This document shows positions 27,031 to 35,363 of a stretch of DNA of 64,000 bases, in pieces. The position numbers were made by a program, and so were the translations under genes. The DNA comes from Flaviramulus sp. (lineage in GTDB: Bacteria > Bacteroidota > Bacteroidia > Flavobacteriales > Flavobacteriaceae). The first letter of the stretch is position 1. Each line of letters opens with the position of its first letter. The notes beneath the pieces were generated by a model. The model did not search any database. It had not been told where the DNA came from and was given only the letters and a program-made list of their open reading frames with translations. Where the stretch lies: positions 20,904 to 84,903 of the forward strand of contig NZ_JABDMV010000050.1 in NCBI RefSeq assembly GCF_013001275.1, in the 5' to 3' direction.

Positions 27031-27060
27031 CAAAAAGTATAAAAAGGTTGCGTTATAAAA

Positions 27061-27091
27061 TTGTATTCTGGCAAAAGATGTAGTATTTTAG
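27061..27091 (+). promoter_or_regulatory. Promoter of recA
   Basis: TTG (27061-27063), 20 bp, then TATTTTAG (27084-27091), one base off TAnnTTTG. It lies inside the longer recA ORF (from 27061), which supports the start at 27121. I see no recognisable SOS box, although LexA sites in this phylum are not one consensus. Confidence 0.6.
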
Positions 27092-27120
27092 CGTACCAAT
27101 TTTCAGAAAAAAATTTAGAA

Positions 27121-28122
27121 ATGAGCAAGGAACAAGAAGCAAAATTAAAAGCATTAAAACTTACATTAGACAAACTAGATAAAGCCTACGGAAAAGGAAC
27201 TGTAATGAAAATGAGCGACTCTGCAATTGTAGATGTTGACGCCATCCCATCTGGCTCTTTAGGTTTAGATATTGCATTAGGTGTGGGAGGTTATCCGCGT
27301 GGACGTGTTATAGAAATTTACGGCCCAGAATCTTCTGGTAAAACAACTTTAACTTTACACGCTATTGCTGAAGCCCAAAAAGCTGGAGGCATTGCTGCTT
27401 TTATAGATGCAGAACATGCTTTTGACAGGTTTTATGCTGAAAAATTAGGTGTTGATATTGATAATTTAATAATTTCTCAACCAGATAATGGAGAACAGGC
27501 TTTAGAAATTGCTGATAACTTAATCCGCTCTGGCGCAATTGATATTGTTGTGATTGATTCTGTAGCTGCTTTAACTCCAAGAAGTGAAATTGAAGGTGAA
27601 ATGGGCGATTCTAAAATGGGATTACACGCTCGATTAATGTCTCAGGCTTTAAGAAAACTTACAGCATCTATTAGCAAAACCAATTGTACGGTAATTTTTA
27701 TTAATCAATTACGTGAAAAAATTGGGGTTATGTTCGGTAACCCAGAAACAACAACTGGTGGAAATGCTTTAAAATTTTACGCTTCTGTGAGATTAGATAT
27801 TCGTCGATCTACTCAAATAAAAGAAACTGATGGCGCTGTTATGGGTAACAAAACCAGAGTTAAAGTGGTTAAAAACAAAGTAGCACCGCCTTTTAAAATG
27901 GCCGAATTTGATATTATGTACGGTCAAGGAATAAGTAAAGTAGGTGAGATTTTAGACCTAGCCGTAGAACATGAAATAGTTAAAAAGAGTGGTTCTTGGT
28001 TTAGCTACGATGAAACTAAATTAGGGCAAGGACGTGATGCAGTTAAAGCTCTAATTAAAGATAACCCAGAGCTTATGGATGAGCTTGAAACCAAAGTAAG
28101 AAAAATAGTTTCAGGAGATTAA
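27121..28122 (+). CDS. recA: Recombinase RecA
   Basis: A 333-aa DNA strand-exchange ATPase for homologous recombination and the SOS response. The Walker A motif 'GPESSGKTT', the Walker B '[12 protein letters not shown]', the L2-loop region '[19 protein letters not shown]' and '[10 protein letters not shown]' are all intact. I set the start at ATG 27121 ('[16 protein letters not shown]'), the conserved N-terminus; the longer ORF from 27061 contains the promoter. A terminator follows at 28153-28180. The C-terminal acidic tail is short. Confidence 0.98.
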   Translation: MSKEQEAKLKALKLTLDKLDKAYGKGTVMKMSDSAIVDVDAIPSGSLGLDIALGVGGYPRGRVIEIYGPESSGKTTLTLHAIAEAQKAGGIAAFIDAEHAFDRFYAEKLGVDIDNLIISQPDNGEQALEIADNLIRSGAIDIVVIDSVAALTPRSEIEGEMGDSKMGLHARLMSQALRKLTASISKTNCTVIFINQLREKIGVMFGNPETTTGGNALKFYASVRLDIRRSTQIKETDGAVMGNKTRVKVVKNKVAPPFKMAEFDIMYGQGISKVGEILDLAVEHEIVKKSGSWFSYDETKLGQGRDAVKALIKDNPELMDELETKVRKIVSGD

Positions 28123-28152
28123 CATATGTTTCTGCTAAATAACTTAATTGAT

Positions 28153-28180
28153 AAAAAATCCCGTTTCTACGGGATTTTTT
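28153..28180 (+). terminator. Terminator of recA
   Basis: AAAAAATCCCG (28153-28163) and CGGGATTTTTT (28170-28180) over a 6-nt loop, with the stem ending in a T-run. Confidence 0.9.
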
Positions 28181-28257
28181 AATTTTATACGCAACCTATT
28201 CAATATCTGCGCATCTAATAAGTGCAAACATGTAATTAACCCCCATATTTATTTGTC

Positions 28258-28668
28258 ATGAAAAGATTTATTGTAATTTGTATGACGTTCATGCTACTAA
28301 TATCGTGTAGCCTGAATGATGATTCTACAAATTATAGTTTTGAAGTTTTACCTGTTGAAAGTGTAGATATTCCAGATGAGTTTGAATTAGGAAATACATA
28401 TTCTATTACGGTTCATTATGAAAAGCCTTCAACATGTCACGGATTTAAAGAGTTTTATTATTATAAAGAAAACAACGAGAGAACTGTGGCTCCAATAACG
28501 GTTGTTTTTGAAAATAATGATTGTGAAACACTTGAAAACCATACGGCTGAAGCTACGTTTAATTTTATAGTAACCAGCAATGGCTCATATATTTTTAAGT
28601 TTTGGCAAGGTGAAGATACTAATGGAGAGGCACAATATTTAATTATTGAAGTGCCTGTTACAGAGTAA
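28258..28668 (+). CDS. Hypothetical lipoprotein upstream of an ECF sigma gene
   Basis: A 136-aa lipoprotein; signal peptide with lipobox ending at Cys17 ('FMLLISCSLNDD'). The mature part is beta-rich, with two cysteines in the middle ('STCHGFKEF', 'NNDCETLENH') that could form a disulfide, and looks like a single Ig-like or beta-sandwich domain. I do not recognise the family. It lies 20 bp upstream of the sigma factor gene and probably shares its transcript, so it may be part of the same signalling unit. Confidence 0.75.
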   Translation: MKRFIVICMTFMLLISCSLNDDSTNYSFEVLPVESVDIPDEFELGNTYSITVHYEKPSTCHGFKEFYYYKENNERTVAPITVVFENNDCETLENHTAEATFNFIVTSNGSYIFKFWQGEDTNGEAQYLIIEVPVTE

Positions 28669-28688
28669 AATTAAGTATTAATTAATAC

Positions 28689-29243
28689 GTGTTTGAATTG
28701 AGTTTAAAACAACTCATAGAAAATTGTAAAATTGATGATACTAAAGCTCAGAGTGAATTATATAAACTCTTTTCGAGTAAATTATTCGCTATATGCTTAA
28801 AGTATTCGCGAAACTATGCTGAAGCCGAAGATAATTTACAAGATGCGTTTTTAACAATTTTTAATAAAATTGAACAGTATAAAAATAAAGGCTCTTTTGA
28901 AGGTTGGCTAAAACGTATTACAATAAATACAGCATTGCAACGCTACCGAAACGAAAAAGTTTTTGATATTATAAATGAAAACACCATTGAGGATGTTGAA
29001 ATAGAAGTTGAGGAAGAGAATATTTCTATCGATTATCTATTAAAAATCATTCAAGAATTGCCAGATAGATACCGGTTAGTTTTTAACTTATATGTATTAG
29101 ATGGTTATTCACATAAAGAGATAGCAAATATGCTTAACATTCACATTGGTACTTCAAAATCTAATCTCGCACGAGCAAGGCAAATTTTGAAGCAAACTAT
29201 TGAAAATTATAAAATTAAGCAACAACATTCACAATCATTATAA
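28689..29243 (+). CDS. ECF RNA polymerase sigma factor
   Basis: A 184-aa extracytoplasmic-function sigma factor. Region 2 ('YSRNYAEAEDNLQDAFLTIFNKIEQYKNKGSFEGWLKRI', given here only as landmarks 35-75) contacts core and the -10 element. Region 4 ('LPDRYRLVFNLYVLDG', 'SHKEIANMLNI', 'GTSKSNLARARQIL') is the -35 reader. There is no region 3, as is usual. The start is GTG at 28689. The gene overlaps the next by 1 bp (TAATG), so the two are translationally coupled, the hallmark of a sigma/anti-sigma pair. Its target promoters are unknown; autoregulation is likely. Confidence 0.92.
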   Translation: MFELSLKQLIENCKIDDTKAQSELYKLFSSKLFAICLKYSRNYAEAEDNLQDAFLTIFNKIEQYKNKGSFEGWLKRITINTALQRYRNEKVFDIINENTIEDVEIEVEEENISIDYLLKIIQELPDRYRLVFNLYVLDGYSHKEIANMLNIHIGTSKSNLARARQILKQTIENYKIKQQHSQSL

Positions 29244-30772
29244 TGAGTGATAAAAAACATATTGACAGACTTTTCCAGGAGGGCTTAAAAGATTTTGAAG
29301 CAACACCTAATAAGGCTGTTTGGAATAATATTGAAGCAAAGCTTATTCAAAAAAAGAAAAAGCGACGTATTGTCCCTATCTGGTGGCGTTACGCTGGCGT
29401 TGCTGCTTTATTGTTGTTACTTTTAACTATTGGAGGTGTTTATTTTAACTCACCTGACGATTCTCAAACTATTCAAGTTGTTGACACAAAAAATGATGGT
29501 ACAGAAAAATCAAATTTAGAGATAATAAAGCCTATTGAAGATGTAGAAAACTCGTCTGAAATAAATACGGTTATTGCGAATGACGTGAGTTCAGAAGAAA
29601 ATAATAACAAATCGAAAAAAGATACTAATAAAGCCGTTTTAAAAATTTTAAAACTTTCTAACGAAACATCAATTGCCGGAAGTTCAACTTCAAAAAATAA
29701 AAACGAAAGCAATGTTAATTTGCCTTTAAATAAGGCGTCGAATGCAAAAAACAAACTTATAAATACGAACACATATAATGCTGTTGCAAAGCTTAGTGAA
29801 AAAGAAGCAAATACTAATGTAAGTTTTCGAAATAAAACAAATAACACTAATGTAATAGCTTCATCGACGGATAAAACAGGAGACAGTTCAATTAAAAATG
29901 ATGAGAACTTAATCAATAAAGAAGACGATGAAAGTTTATTTAAAAATTCTTCTCAAGAAAACAACACAAGTATTGCGTCTACAAAAAAAGATGAACCAAA
30001 AAACAATGCGCTGACCATTGAAGAAGCCATAGATAAAACTAACAATATTATTGAAGAAGAAAACCAAAACAGATGGAGTATTGCTCCAAATGCTGCGCCT
30101 GTTTATTTTAACTCTTTAGGTGAAGGTTCTTCAATCGATCCGCAATTTAATAGAAACTCAAAAAGCGGTGAACTTAATATGAGTTATGGTCTTTCAGCTA
30201 AGTATACTTTAAATAATAAAATAAGTATTCGTTCAGGAATTAACAGGGTAAATTTAGGCTATAATACTAATGATGTAATTGTTTTTCAATCTGTAGGCGT
30301 TAGTAGTAGTTCATTGCAAAATGTTAACAATTCAGGCGACGATGATGTTTCCATAATTAGTGCAGAAAGTATAAATTCTGCGAAGTCATTAGAATCTTTT
30401 ACTACAACTAACACCACTATAAATCAGACTTTAGGATACATTGAAATACCATTAGAAATTCAATATATTCTATCTGATAAAAAATTAGGTATTAATGTAA
30501 TTGGCGGTTTTAGTTCATTCTTTTTAAGTAATAATGAAATAATTTCTGAAGCCGAAAATGGTAATCGATCGTTTTTGGGTGAAGCAAATAATATTAATAA
30601 AATAAGCTATAGTGCAAATTTTGGTTTAGGTTTAAATTATCAGGTCTCAAAAAAAATAGACTTGAATTTAGAGCCTATGTTTAAATATCAAATCAATACA
30701 TTTAAAAATACATCTGGTAGTTTTACGCCTTTTTTTATAGGTGTTTATACTGGTTTTGCTTTTAAGTTCTAG
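29243..30772 (+). CDS. Anti-sigma-like protein fused to an outer-membrane beta-barrel
   Basis: A 509-aa protein with an unusual layout. Residues 1-45 are cytoplasmic and charged ('DRLFQEGLKDFEATPNKAVW', as in anti-sigma N-termini). A TM helix lies at about 49-67. Residues about 70-280 are a low-complexity Asn/Ser/Lys linker. Residues about 281-509 look like a porin-type beta-barrel: alternating strands 'LNMSYGLSAKYTL', 'ISIRSGINRVNLGY', 'LGYIEIPLEIQYIL', ending 'FFIGVYTGFAFKF' with a terminal aromatic. One chain could therefore connect cytoplasm, inner membrane and outer membrane. This matches the dual-membrane-spanning anti-sigma (Dma) concept described in Bacteroides. It is coupled to the sigma gene. 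Confidence 0.85.
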   Translation: MSDKKHIDRLFQEGLKDFEATPNKAVWNNIEAKLIQKKKKRRIVPIWWRYAGVAALLLLLLTIGGVYFNSPDDSQTIQVVDTKNDGTEKSNLEIIKPIEDVENSSEINTVIANDVSSEENNNKSKKDTNKAVLKILKLSNETSIAGSSTSKNKNESNVNLPLNKASNAKNKLINTNTYNAVAKLSEKEANTNVSFRNKTNNTNVIASSTDKTGDSSIKNDENLINKEDDESLFKNSSQENNTSIASTKKDEPKNNALTIEEAIDKTNNIIEEENQNRWSIAPNAAPVYFNSLGEGSSIDPQFNRNSKSGELNMSYGLSAKYTLNNKISIRSGINRVNLGYNTNDVIVFQSVGVSSSSLQNVNNSGDDDVSIISAESINSAKSLESFTTTNTTINQTLGYIEIPLEIQYILSDKKLGINVIGGFSSFFLSNNEIISEAENGNRSFLGEANNINKISYSANFGLGLNYQVSKKIDLNLEPMFKYQINTFKNTSGSFTPFFIGVYTGFAFKF

Positions 30773-30828
30773 GTTTTTGGTTAGATCTAGGTATGTGTTT
30801 TCAATTAAGCTCGGAAATACATATCGCA

Positions 30829-30860
30829 AAAAACTGCTCGTCCCCTCGAGCAGTTTTTTA
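30829..30860. terminator. Bidirectional terminator
   Basis: AAAAACTGCTCG (30829-30840) and CGAGCAGTTTTT (30847-30858) over a 6-nt loop. It serves the rightward anti-sigma gene and the convergent plsC, whose stop codon overlaps its edge. Confidence 0.85.
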
Positions 30861-31595
30861 TTTATTAAAGGACTGTAATTGATTTAAAATAATCAATCTT
30901 GTCTTTTCATTTAGATCTTTTGTGTTGTTTATAGACAATCCTTTTGTAGTTAAAAATTCATGCATTTTTACTCGCATTTTACCCGGCCCGCCACTAAAAA
31001 AAGTATATGAAAAACGCTTTTTATTATCCCCAAAAGTGATAGGAACGATTGGTATTTGGTGGTTTATGGCGAGTCTAAACGCACCATCTTTAAAACCGTC
31101 CAATTCAATGTGCTCTTCAGGCACGCCACCTTCTGGGAAAATACAAATACTCACACCCGTTTTTAGTCTTTTTTGAGCTCTTAAAAAAACTGCTTGTCTA
31201 CTTCTTGAAGAATTTCTATCCACCAAAATACATGTGCGTTTATAGAAAAACCCAAATAAGGGGATTTTAGCCAATTCCTTTTTTCCAACAAAAACAAAAG
31301 GATTTTTTACGGTTACAAGCATTAGCATAATATCTGCCATGGATGTGTGGTTCGCAACAAACATATAGCTTTTGCTTTTTACTGGAGTTTGTACACGATC
31401 AATTCGATAAACAAAACCCATACCTATTAATATGAATTTTGCCCATATCCGAGCAATTTTAAAAAAATAAGGATACCAAGATTCTTTCAAAATAGAAATC
31501 AAAAGAATTGGAAACAAAATGATAATAGGTAACGCTACAAGTATGTAAAACCAAATCCGATAAAATATCCAGAAAATATATTTTAAAATCTTCAT
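30858..31595 (-). CDS. plsC: 1-acyl-sn-glycerol-3-phosphate acyltransferase
   Basis: A 245-aa membrane enzyme that acylates lysophosphatidic acid to phosphatidic acid. The HX4D motif is 'NHTSMAD', followed by 'FVGKKELAKIPLFGFFY', 'VDRNSSRSR' and 'IFPEGGVPEE', the four blocks of the PlsC family. The N-terminus has one or two hydrophobic helices. I chose ATG 31595; the longer ORF starts with TTG at 31604. It is oriented against the neighbouring genes. A role in ornithine or other lipid acylation is possible. Confidence 0.93.
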   Translation of the reverse strand: MKILKYIFWIFYRIWFYILVALPIIILFPILLISILKESWYPYFFKIARIWAKFILIGMGFVYRIDRVQTPVKSKSYMFVANHTSMADIMLMLVTVKNPFVFVGKKELAKIPLFGFFYKRTCILVDRNSSRSRQAVFLRAQKRLKTGVSICIFPEGGVPEEHIELDGFKDGAFRLAINHQIPIVPITFGDNKKRFSYTFFSGGPGKMRVKMHEFLTTKGLSINNTKDLNEKTRLIILNQLQSFNK

Positions 31596-31619
31596 AAAAA
31601 CCAAAAATACATAATTGTA

Positions 31620-31650
31620 TTGAGCAATTCTATTAAAAAAATTACCTTTG
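31620..31650 (+). promoter_or_regulatory. Promoter of trpS
   Basis: TTG (31620-31622), 20 bp, TACCTTTG (31643-31650): a full match to the Bacteroidota consensus, 22 bp before the trpS ATG. Confidence 0.8.
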
Positions 31651-31672
31651 CGCCTATACTTACTAAATTACC

Positions 31673-32641
31673 ATGGCAAGAATACTTACTGGCATACAAA
31701 GTACAGGAACACCACATTTAGGGAATATTTTAGGTGCTATTATTCCAGCTATTGAAATGGCTGAAAACCCAAAAAATGATTCTTATCTTTTTATTGCAAA
31801 TCTGCATACTTTAACACAAATAAAAGATGCAGAAATCCTTAGAAATAACACGTATTCTACGGCTGCCACGTGGTTGGCTTTTGGTTTAGATATCGAAAAA
31901 ACAGTATTTTACAGACAAAGTGATGTGCCTCAAGTAACTGAATTATTGTGGTATTTAAGCTGCTTTTTTCCCTATCAACGATTAACCTTGGCACATAGTT
32001 TTAAAGATAAAGCAGATAGATTGGAAGATGTAAACTCTGGGTTGTTTTATTATCCAATGCTGATGGCTGCCGATATTTTATTATATGATGCTGAAATCAT
32101 TCCGGTTGGGAAAGATCAAGAGCAGCATATAGAAATGACACGAGATGTAGCATCACGTTTCCACGCAAAAGTTGGAGAAACTTTTGTGCTACCTAAAGCA
32201 GAGGTCCAAAAAAACACTATGTTAATCCCTGGTACCGATGGTGAAAAAATGAGTAAGAGTAGAAATAACATCATCAACATATTTTTAGATGATAAAAAAC
32301 TGCGCAAGCAAATTATGTCTATTGAAACAGATAGTACACCGTTAGAAGACCCCAAAGATTGGAAAATATGTAACTGTTTTGCTATTTATAGTTTATTGGC
32401 TACCAATGATCAAATAAAATCTATGAAAGCCAATTATGAAAATGGAGGATATGGATACGGACATGCCAAACAGGCCTTATTTGAATTAATTGTTGAAAAA
32501 TTCGCTACACAGCGAGAGCGTTATAATTACTTTATGAGTAACCTTAACGAGATAGATGCAGCTTTAGCAGTTGGTGCCGACAAAGCAAAATTGGTTGCAA
32601 ATGAGGTATTAAATCGAGTAAGAGAAAAAGTTGGGTATTAA
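31673..32641 (+). CDS. trpS: Tryptophanyl-tRNA synthetase
   Basis: A 322-aa class I synthetase that charges tRNA-Trp. The HIGH-type motif is 'TPHLGN' in 'GIQSTGTPHLGN', the KMSKS loop is 'DGEKMSKSRNN', and 'YPMLMAADILLYDAEIIPVG' with 'GKDQEQHIEMTRDVA' are the substrate-pocket signatures. Length is typical of the bacterial enzyme. It has its own promoter; the next gene starts 50 bp later. Confidence 0.97.
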   Translation: MARILTGIQSTGTPHLGNILGAIIPAIEMAENPKNDSYLFIANLHTLTQIKDAEILRNNTYSTAATWLAFGLDIEKTVFYRQSDVPQVTELLWYLSCFFPYQRLTLAHSFKDKADRLEDVNSGLFYYPMLMAADILLYDAEIIPVGKDQEQHIEMTRDVASRFHAKVGETFVLPKAEVQKNTMLIPGTDGEKMSKSRNNIINIFLDDKKLRKQIMSIETDSTPLEDPKDWKICNCFAIYSLLATNDQIKSMKANYENGGYGYGHAKQALFELIVEKFATQRERYNYFMSNLNEIDAALAVGADKAKLVANEVLNRVREKVGY

Positions 32642-32691
32642 ATACTTAAATCCATTTATTATTTATTCTAAATTGCTGTTAATTATAAAAT

Positions 32692-34152
32692 ATGAAACAT
32701 TTATTTTTAACATTACTAAGCATAATTACTTGGTGTTGTTACGCGCAAGAAGCAACAGTTTTTTCAGTAAATAACCATTTTTATTTAAAGGGTAATTCTG
32801 CTTTAATTGGTAATAATATTATTAGCACTCATCAAACAAAGGCCTTTAATGATCCTAAAAAATTTAATGATCTCCTAAAACTTAAGTATGTTGATATAGA
32901 TAATGATAATTCAACTTTTAGCTCAAGTCAGGCAAAATTAATAATTCCAGAAAACACAAAAATTAGGCATGCTGCATTATATTGGAGCGCTATTTATCCA
33001 TACAATTTTGGGAAAACAAAAGTAATTACTCTAAAAAATAAAACAAAACAAAGGACGTATTTTGGTGATGAAACGCGCGATTCAAATTTTTACCATGTGT
33101 TACTTAAAACCCCCAATAACAATTACACTCCTATAAAAGGATCAATAATTTTTAATGGATTAAAACATGATAAATTTGAAAATACTAAGCCATACGTGTG
33201 TTATGCAGATGTAACACCGCTACTTCAAAATATAAAAAACCCTAGCGGAAATTATACGCTTGCCAACATGAAAGCCACGCAGGGTTTTACCGCGGGAGGT
33301 TGTGCAGGTGGCTGGCTGTTATATGTTATATATGAAGATGAAACCGAAACTGCTAAGTCGTTTACAACCTACAATGGGTTTTCAGATGTATTTAAAACTC
33401 CTGTTAATATTCTTTTTCAAAATTTTAAAGCGCCCGAATATGGGTCGATTAAAACATCGCTCCTCCTTGGAGCATTGGAAGGCGATCTGAAATTTAAAAC
33501 AGATTACTCTTCTTTTTTAGACTCTGATAAAAAAGATTATATCCCACTTTTTAATAAAGCAAGACCTAGAAATAATTTCTTTAACAGCAGCATATCTATA
33601 AACGATAAACCTTTTCTAAACAGATTACCTGCTAGTAGAAATACATTGGGCTTTGATTTACTAAAAATTGAAGTTCCAAATTCAAATAATACGGTTATTT
33701 CTAATAATGCAACCGATGCAACAGTTCAATTTAACAGTAAAGCAGATAGGTTTTACCTGTTTTTTGTTGCTTTTGAAACTGAAATAAGCCCTATTTTTCT
33801 TGAAGGAAAGGAAAATGAGGGCTCTATTTTAGTCTTAAATAAAGAAAATGAGATAAAAATTGATGCTGGTGTTGAAAAAATAAGAAACTTAAAATCAATA
33901 AAAATTCCATCAATTTCAAAAGGGTATTATTTAGTTACTAATGTGTTTTCTGTAAAAAAGAATGCCGAAAAATGGATGAGCTTTTTAGAAGAAAAAGGGC
34001 ACTCTCCAAAATCTTATGTCAACCCACGAAACGGTTGGCATTATATTTATTTAAATATTAACATGGACCCGAGTATAATTTATCAAAACCGTAAAGAACT
34101 TTCAAAAATTGATTATTTTGAAGATATATGGATCCTAAAAATCAATCTTTAG
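32692..34152 (+). CDS. Secreted protein with C-terminal SPOR-like domain
   Basis: A 486-aa exported protein (signal peptide ending near 'WCCYAQ'). Residues about 30-370 contain 'IRHAALYWSAIYPY', 'GGCAGGWLLYVIYED' and 'LLGALEGD', a pattern I associate with the first domain of flavobacterial cell-surface adhesin-type proteins. Residues about 405-486 ('GYYLVTNVFSVKKNAEKW', 'GWHYIYLNINMD') have the strand-helix-strand layout of a SPOR domain, which binds denuded peptidoglycan. A surface domain joined to a glycan-binding one would suit an envelope anchor. Family assignment is tentative; it converges on dprA with 3 bp between the stop codons. Confidence 0.75.
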   Translation: MKHLFLTLLSIITWCCYAQEATVFSVNNHFYLKGNSALIGNNIISTHQTKAFNDPKKFNDLLKLKYVDIDNDNSTFSSSQAKLIIPENTKIRHAALYWSAIYPYNFGKTKVITLKNKTKQRTYFGDETRDSNFYHVLLKTPNNNYTPIKGSIIFNGLKHDKFENTKPYVCYADVTPLLQNIKNPSGNYTLANMKATQGFTAGGCAGGWLLYVIYEDETETAKSFTTYNGFSDVFKTPVNILFQNFKAPEYGSIKTSLLLGALEGDLKFKTDYSSFLDSDKKDYIPLFNKARPRNNFFNSSISINDKPFLNRLPASRNTLGFDLLKIEVPNSNNTVISNNATDATVQFNSKADRFYLFFVAFETEISPIFLEGKENEGSILVLNKENEIKIDAGVEKIRNLKSIKIPSISKGYYLVTNVFSVKKNAEKWMSFLEEKGHSPKSYVNPRNGWHYIYLNINMDPSIIYQNRKELSKIDYFEDIWILKINL

Positions 34153-34155
34153 AAA

Positions 34156-35259
34156 TTAAACAATCTCAAATAGCTTTCCAGGTAGTGGTCGGATAACCCC
34201 TTTTAATTCCATTGTTAATAAAATACTCGCTACTTTAAATATTGGTAATTCGCAATTAATTGCAATCACATCCAATTGTTGCTTCTCGTTTTGTTTTAAG
34301 TAATTATAAATTATTTTTTCGGAAGGATTTAATTCTACAAACAATTGCTTTTGTATTGCTGGTTTTTTATTATCCTCTAATTGCCAATTTAAAATATAAG
34401 GCACATCCAATGGCGTAGTCAGCATATGCGATTTCTGGTATTTAATTAAATTATTACACCCTACACTTTGGCTATCGGTGATTCGACCGGGCACGGCAAA
34501 CACATCTCGATTATATGAGGTGGCGATATCTGCGGTTACTAAGCTTCCTCCTTTTTCAGCAGATTCAATCACAATAGTAGCTTCACTTAACCCAGCAATA
34601 ATTCTATTTCGCTTTAAAAAGTTGTTTTTATCAAAAGAATCTGTACTCCAAAAATCTGTAAAAAAGCCCCCGTTCTTCTCCATGTCTGCCATATATTTTT
34701 TGTGAACTTTAGGGTAAATAGTGTTTAACCCGTGGGCTAAACATGCTATTGTTTGTAAATTATGTTTTATTGCTGATTTGTGAGCTGTAATATCGGTTCC
34801 GTATGCATATCCAGAAACAATAATAGGATTATAAGGAGCTAGTTTATCAATTAAACTTTCACAAAATGCAATACCGTTAGTTGTAATTTTTCGGGCACCG
34901 ACAATACTTATAATATGTTGATTTTTTAAATTAATATTTCCTGATTGAAATAGTAAAAGTGGCCCGTCAATACAATGTTTTAATTTTTCAGGATAATTGT
35001 CATCTTTAAAATAAGTGGCCTTAATATTATTAGTTTTAATAAACTCTATTTCTTTCTCAGCCTCAATTAAATGATGTGTTTTAAACAAATCACTCAAAAT
35101 AACGCTCCCGATTCCATCAATTTTAAGTAAATTTTGCTTCTTTTCTTTTAAAACTAATTCTGCAGAACCACAATGATTAATTAGTCTTTTTGCTGTAATG
35201 TCACCAATATTAGGCACATGTTGTAGGGCCAAAGTATAAAGCAAATCGTTTTCTGTCAT
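34156..35259 (-). CDS. dprA: DNA-processing protein DprA
   Basis: A 367-aa protein that loads RecA onto incoming single-stranded DNA in natural transformation. An N-terminal helix-hairpin-helix region ('LALQHVPNIGDITAKRLI') precedes the Rossmann domain ('IVGARKITTNGIAF', 'VSGYAYGTDITAHKSAI', 'GLNTIYPKVHKKY'). A short winged-helix tail ends it ('QLDVIAINCELPIFKVASILLTMELKG', landmarks 325-352). ATG 35259 is used; the longer ORF starts with TTG at 35286. No com gene is adjacent. Confidence 0.94.
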   Translation of the reverse strand: MTENDLLYTLALQHVPNIGDITAKRLINHCGSAELVLKEKKQNLLKIDGIGSVILSDLFKTHHLIEAEKEIEFIKTNNIKATYFKDDNYPEKLKHCIDGPLLLFQSGNINLKNQHIISIVGARKITTNGIAFCESLIDKLAPYNPIIVSGYAYGTDITAHKSAIKHNLQTIACLAHGLNTIYPKVHKKYMADMEKNGGFFTDFWSTDSFDKNNFLKRNRIIAGLSEATIVIESAEKGGSLVTADIATSYNRDVFAVPGRITDSQSVGCNNLIKYQKSHMLTTPLDVPYILNWQLEDNKKPAIQKQLFVELNPSEKIIYNYLKQNEKQQLDVIAINCELPIFKVASILLTMELKGVIRPLPGKLFEIV

Positions 35260-35350
35260 TCCAATTAGTTGATTTTGAACCTGCAATAAAGTAATTTTTA
35301 CACTGTTAATAAATACTTATGCCTAAATTTTATCCAGAAGCTTAATTTTT

Positions 35351-35358
35351 TAACTTTG
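35351..35358 (+). promoter_or_regulatory. -7 promoter element, probable leaderless start
   Basis: TAACTTTG is an exact TAnnTTTG, and its last base is only 5 bp before the ATG at 35364. Transcription would begin at or beside the start codon. Confidence 0.6.
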
Positions 35359-35363
35359 TTTTT

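Noticed and set aside
27061..27120. Extended N-terminus of RecA from a TTG at 27061
   Set aside because: The added residues do not resemble RecA, and the promoter lies within this stretch.
29473..29916. Long antisense ORF (147 codons) in the anti-sigma linker
   Set aside because: It is a shadow of the Asn/Lys/Ser low-complexity coding strand; its Phe/Leu/Ser-rich content shows no domain.
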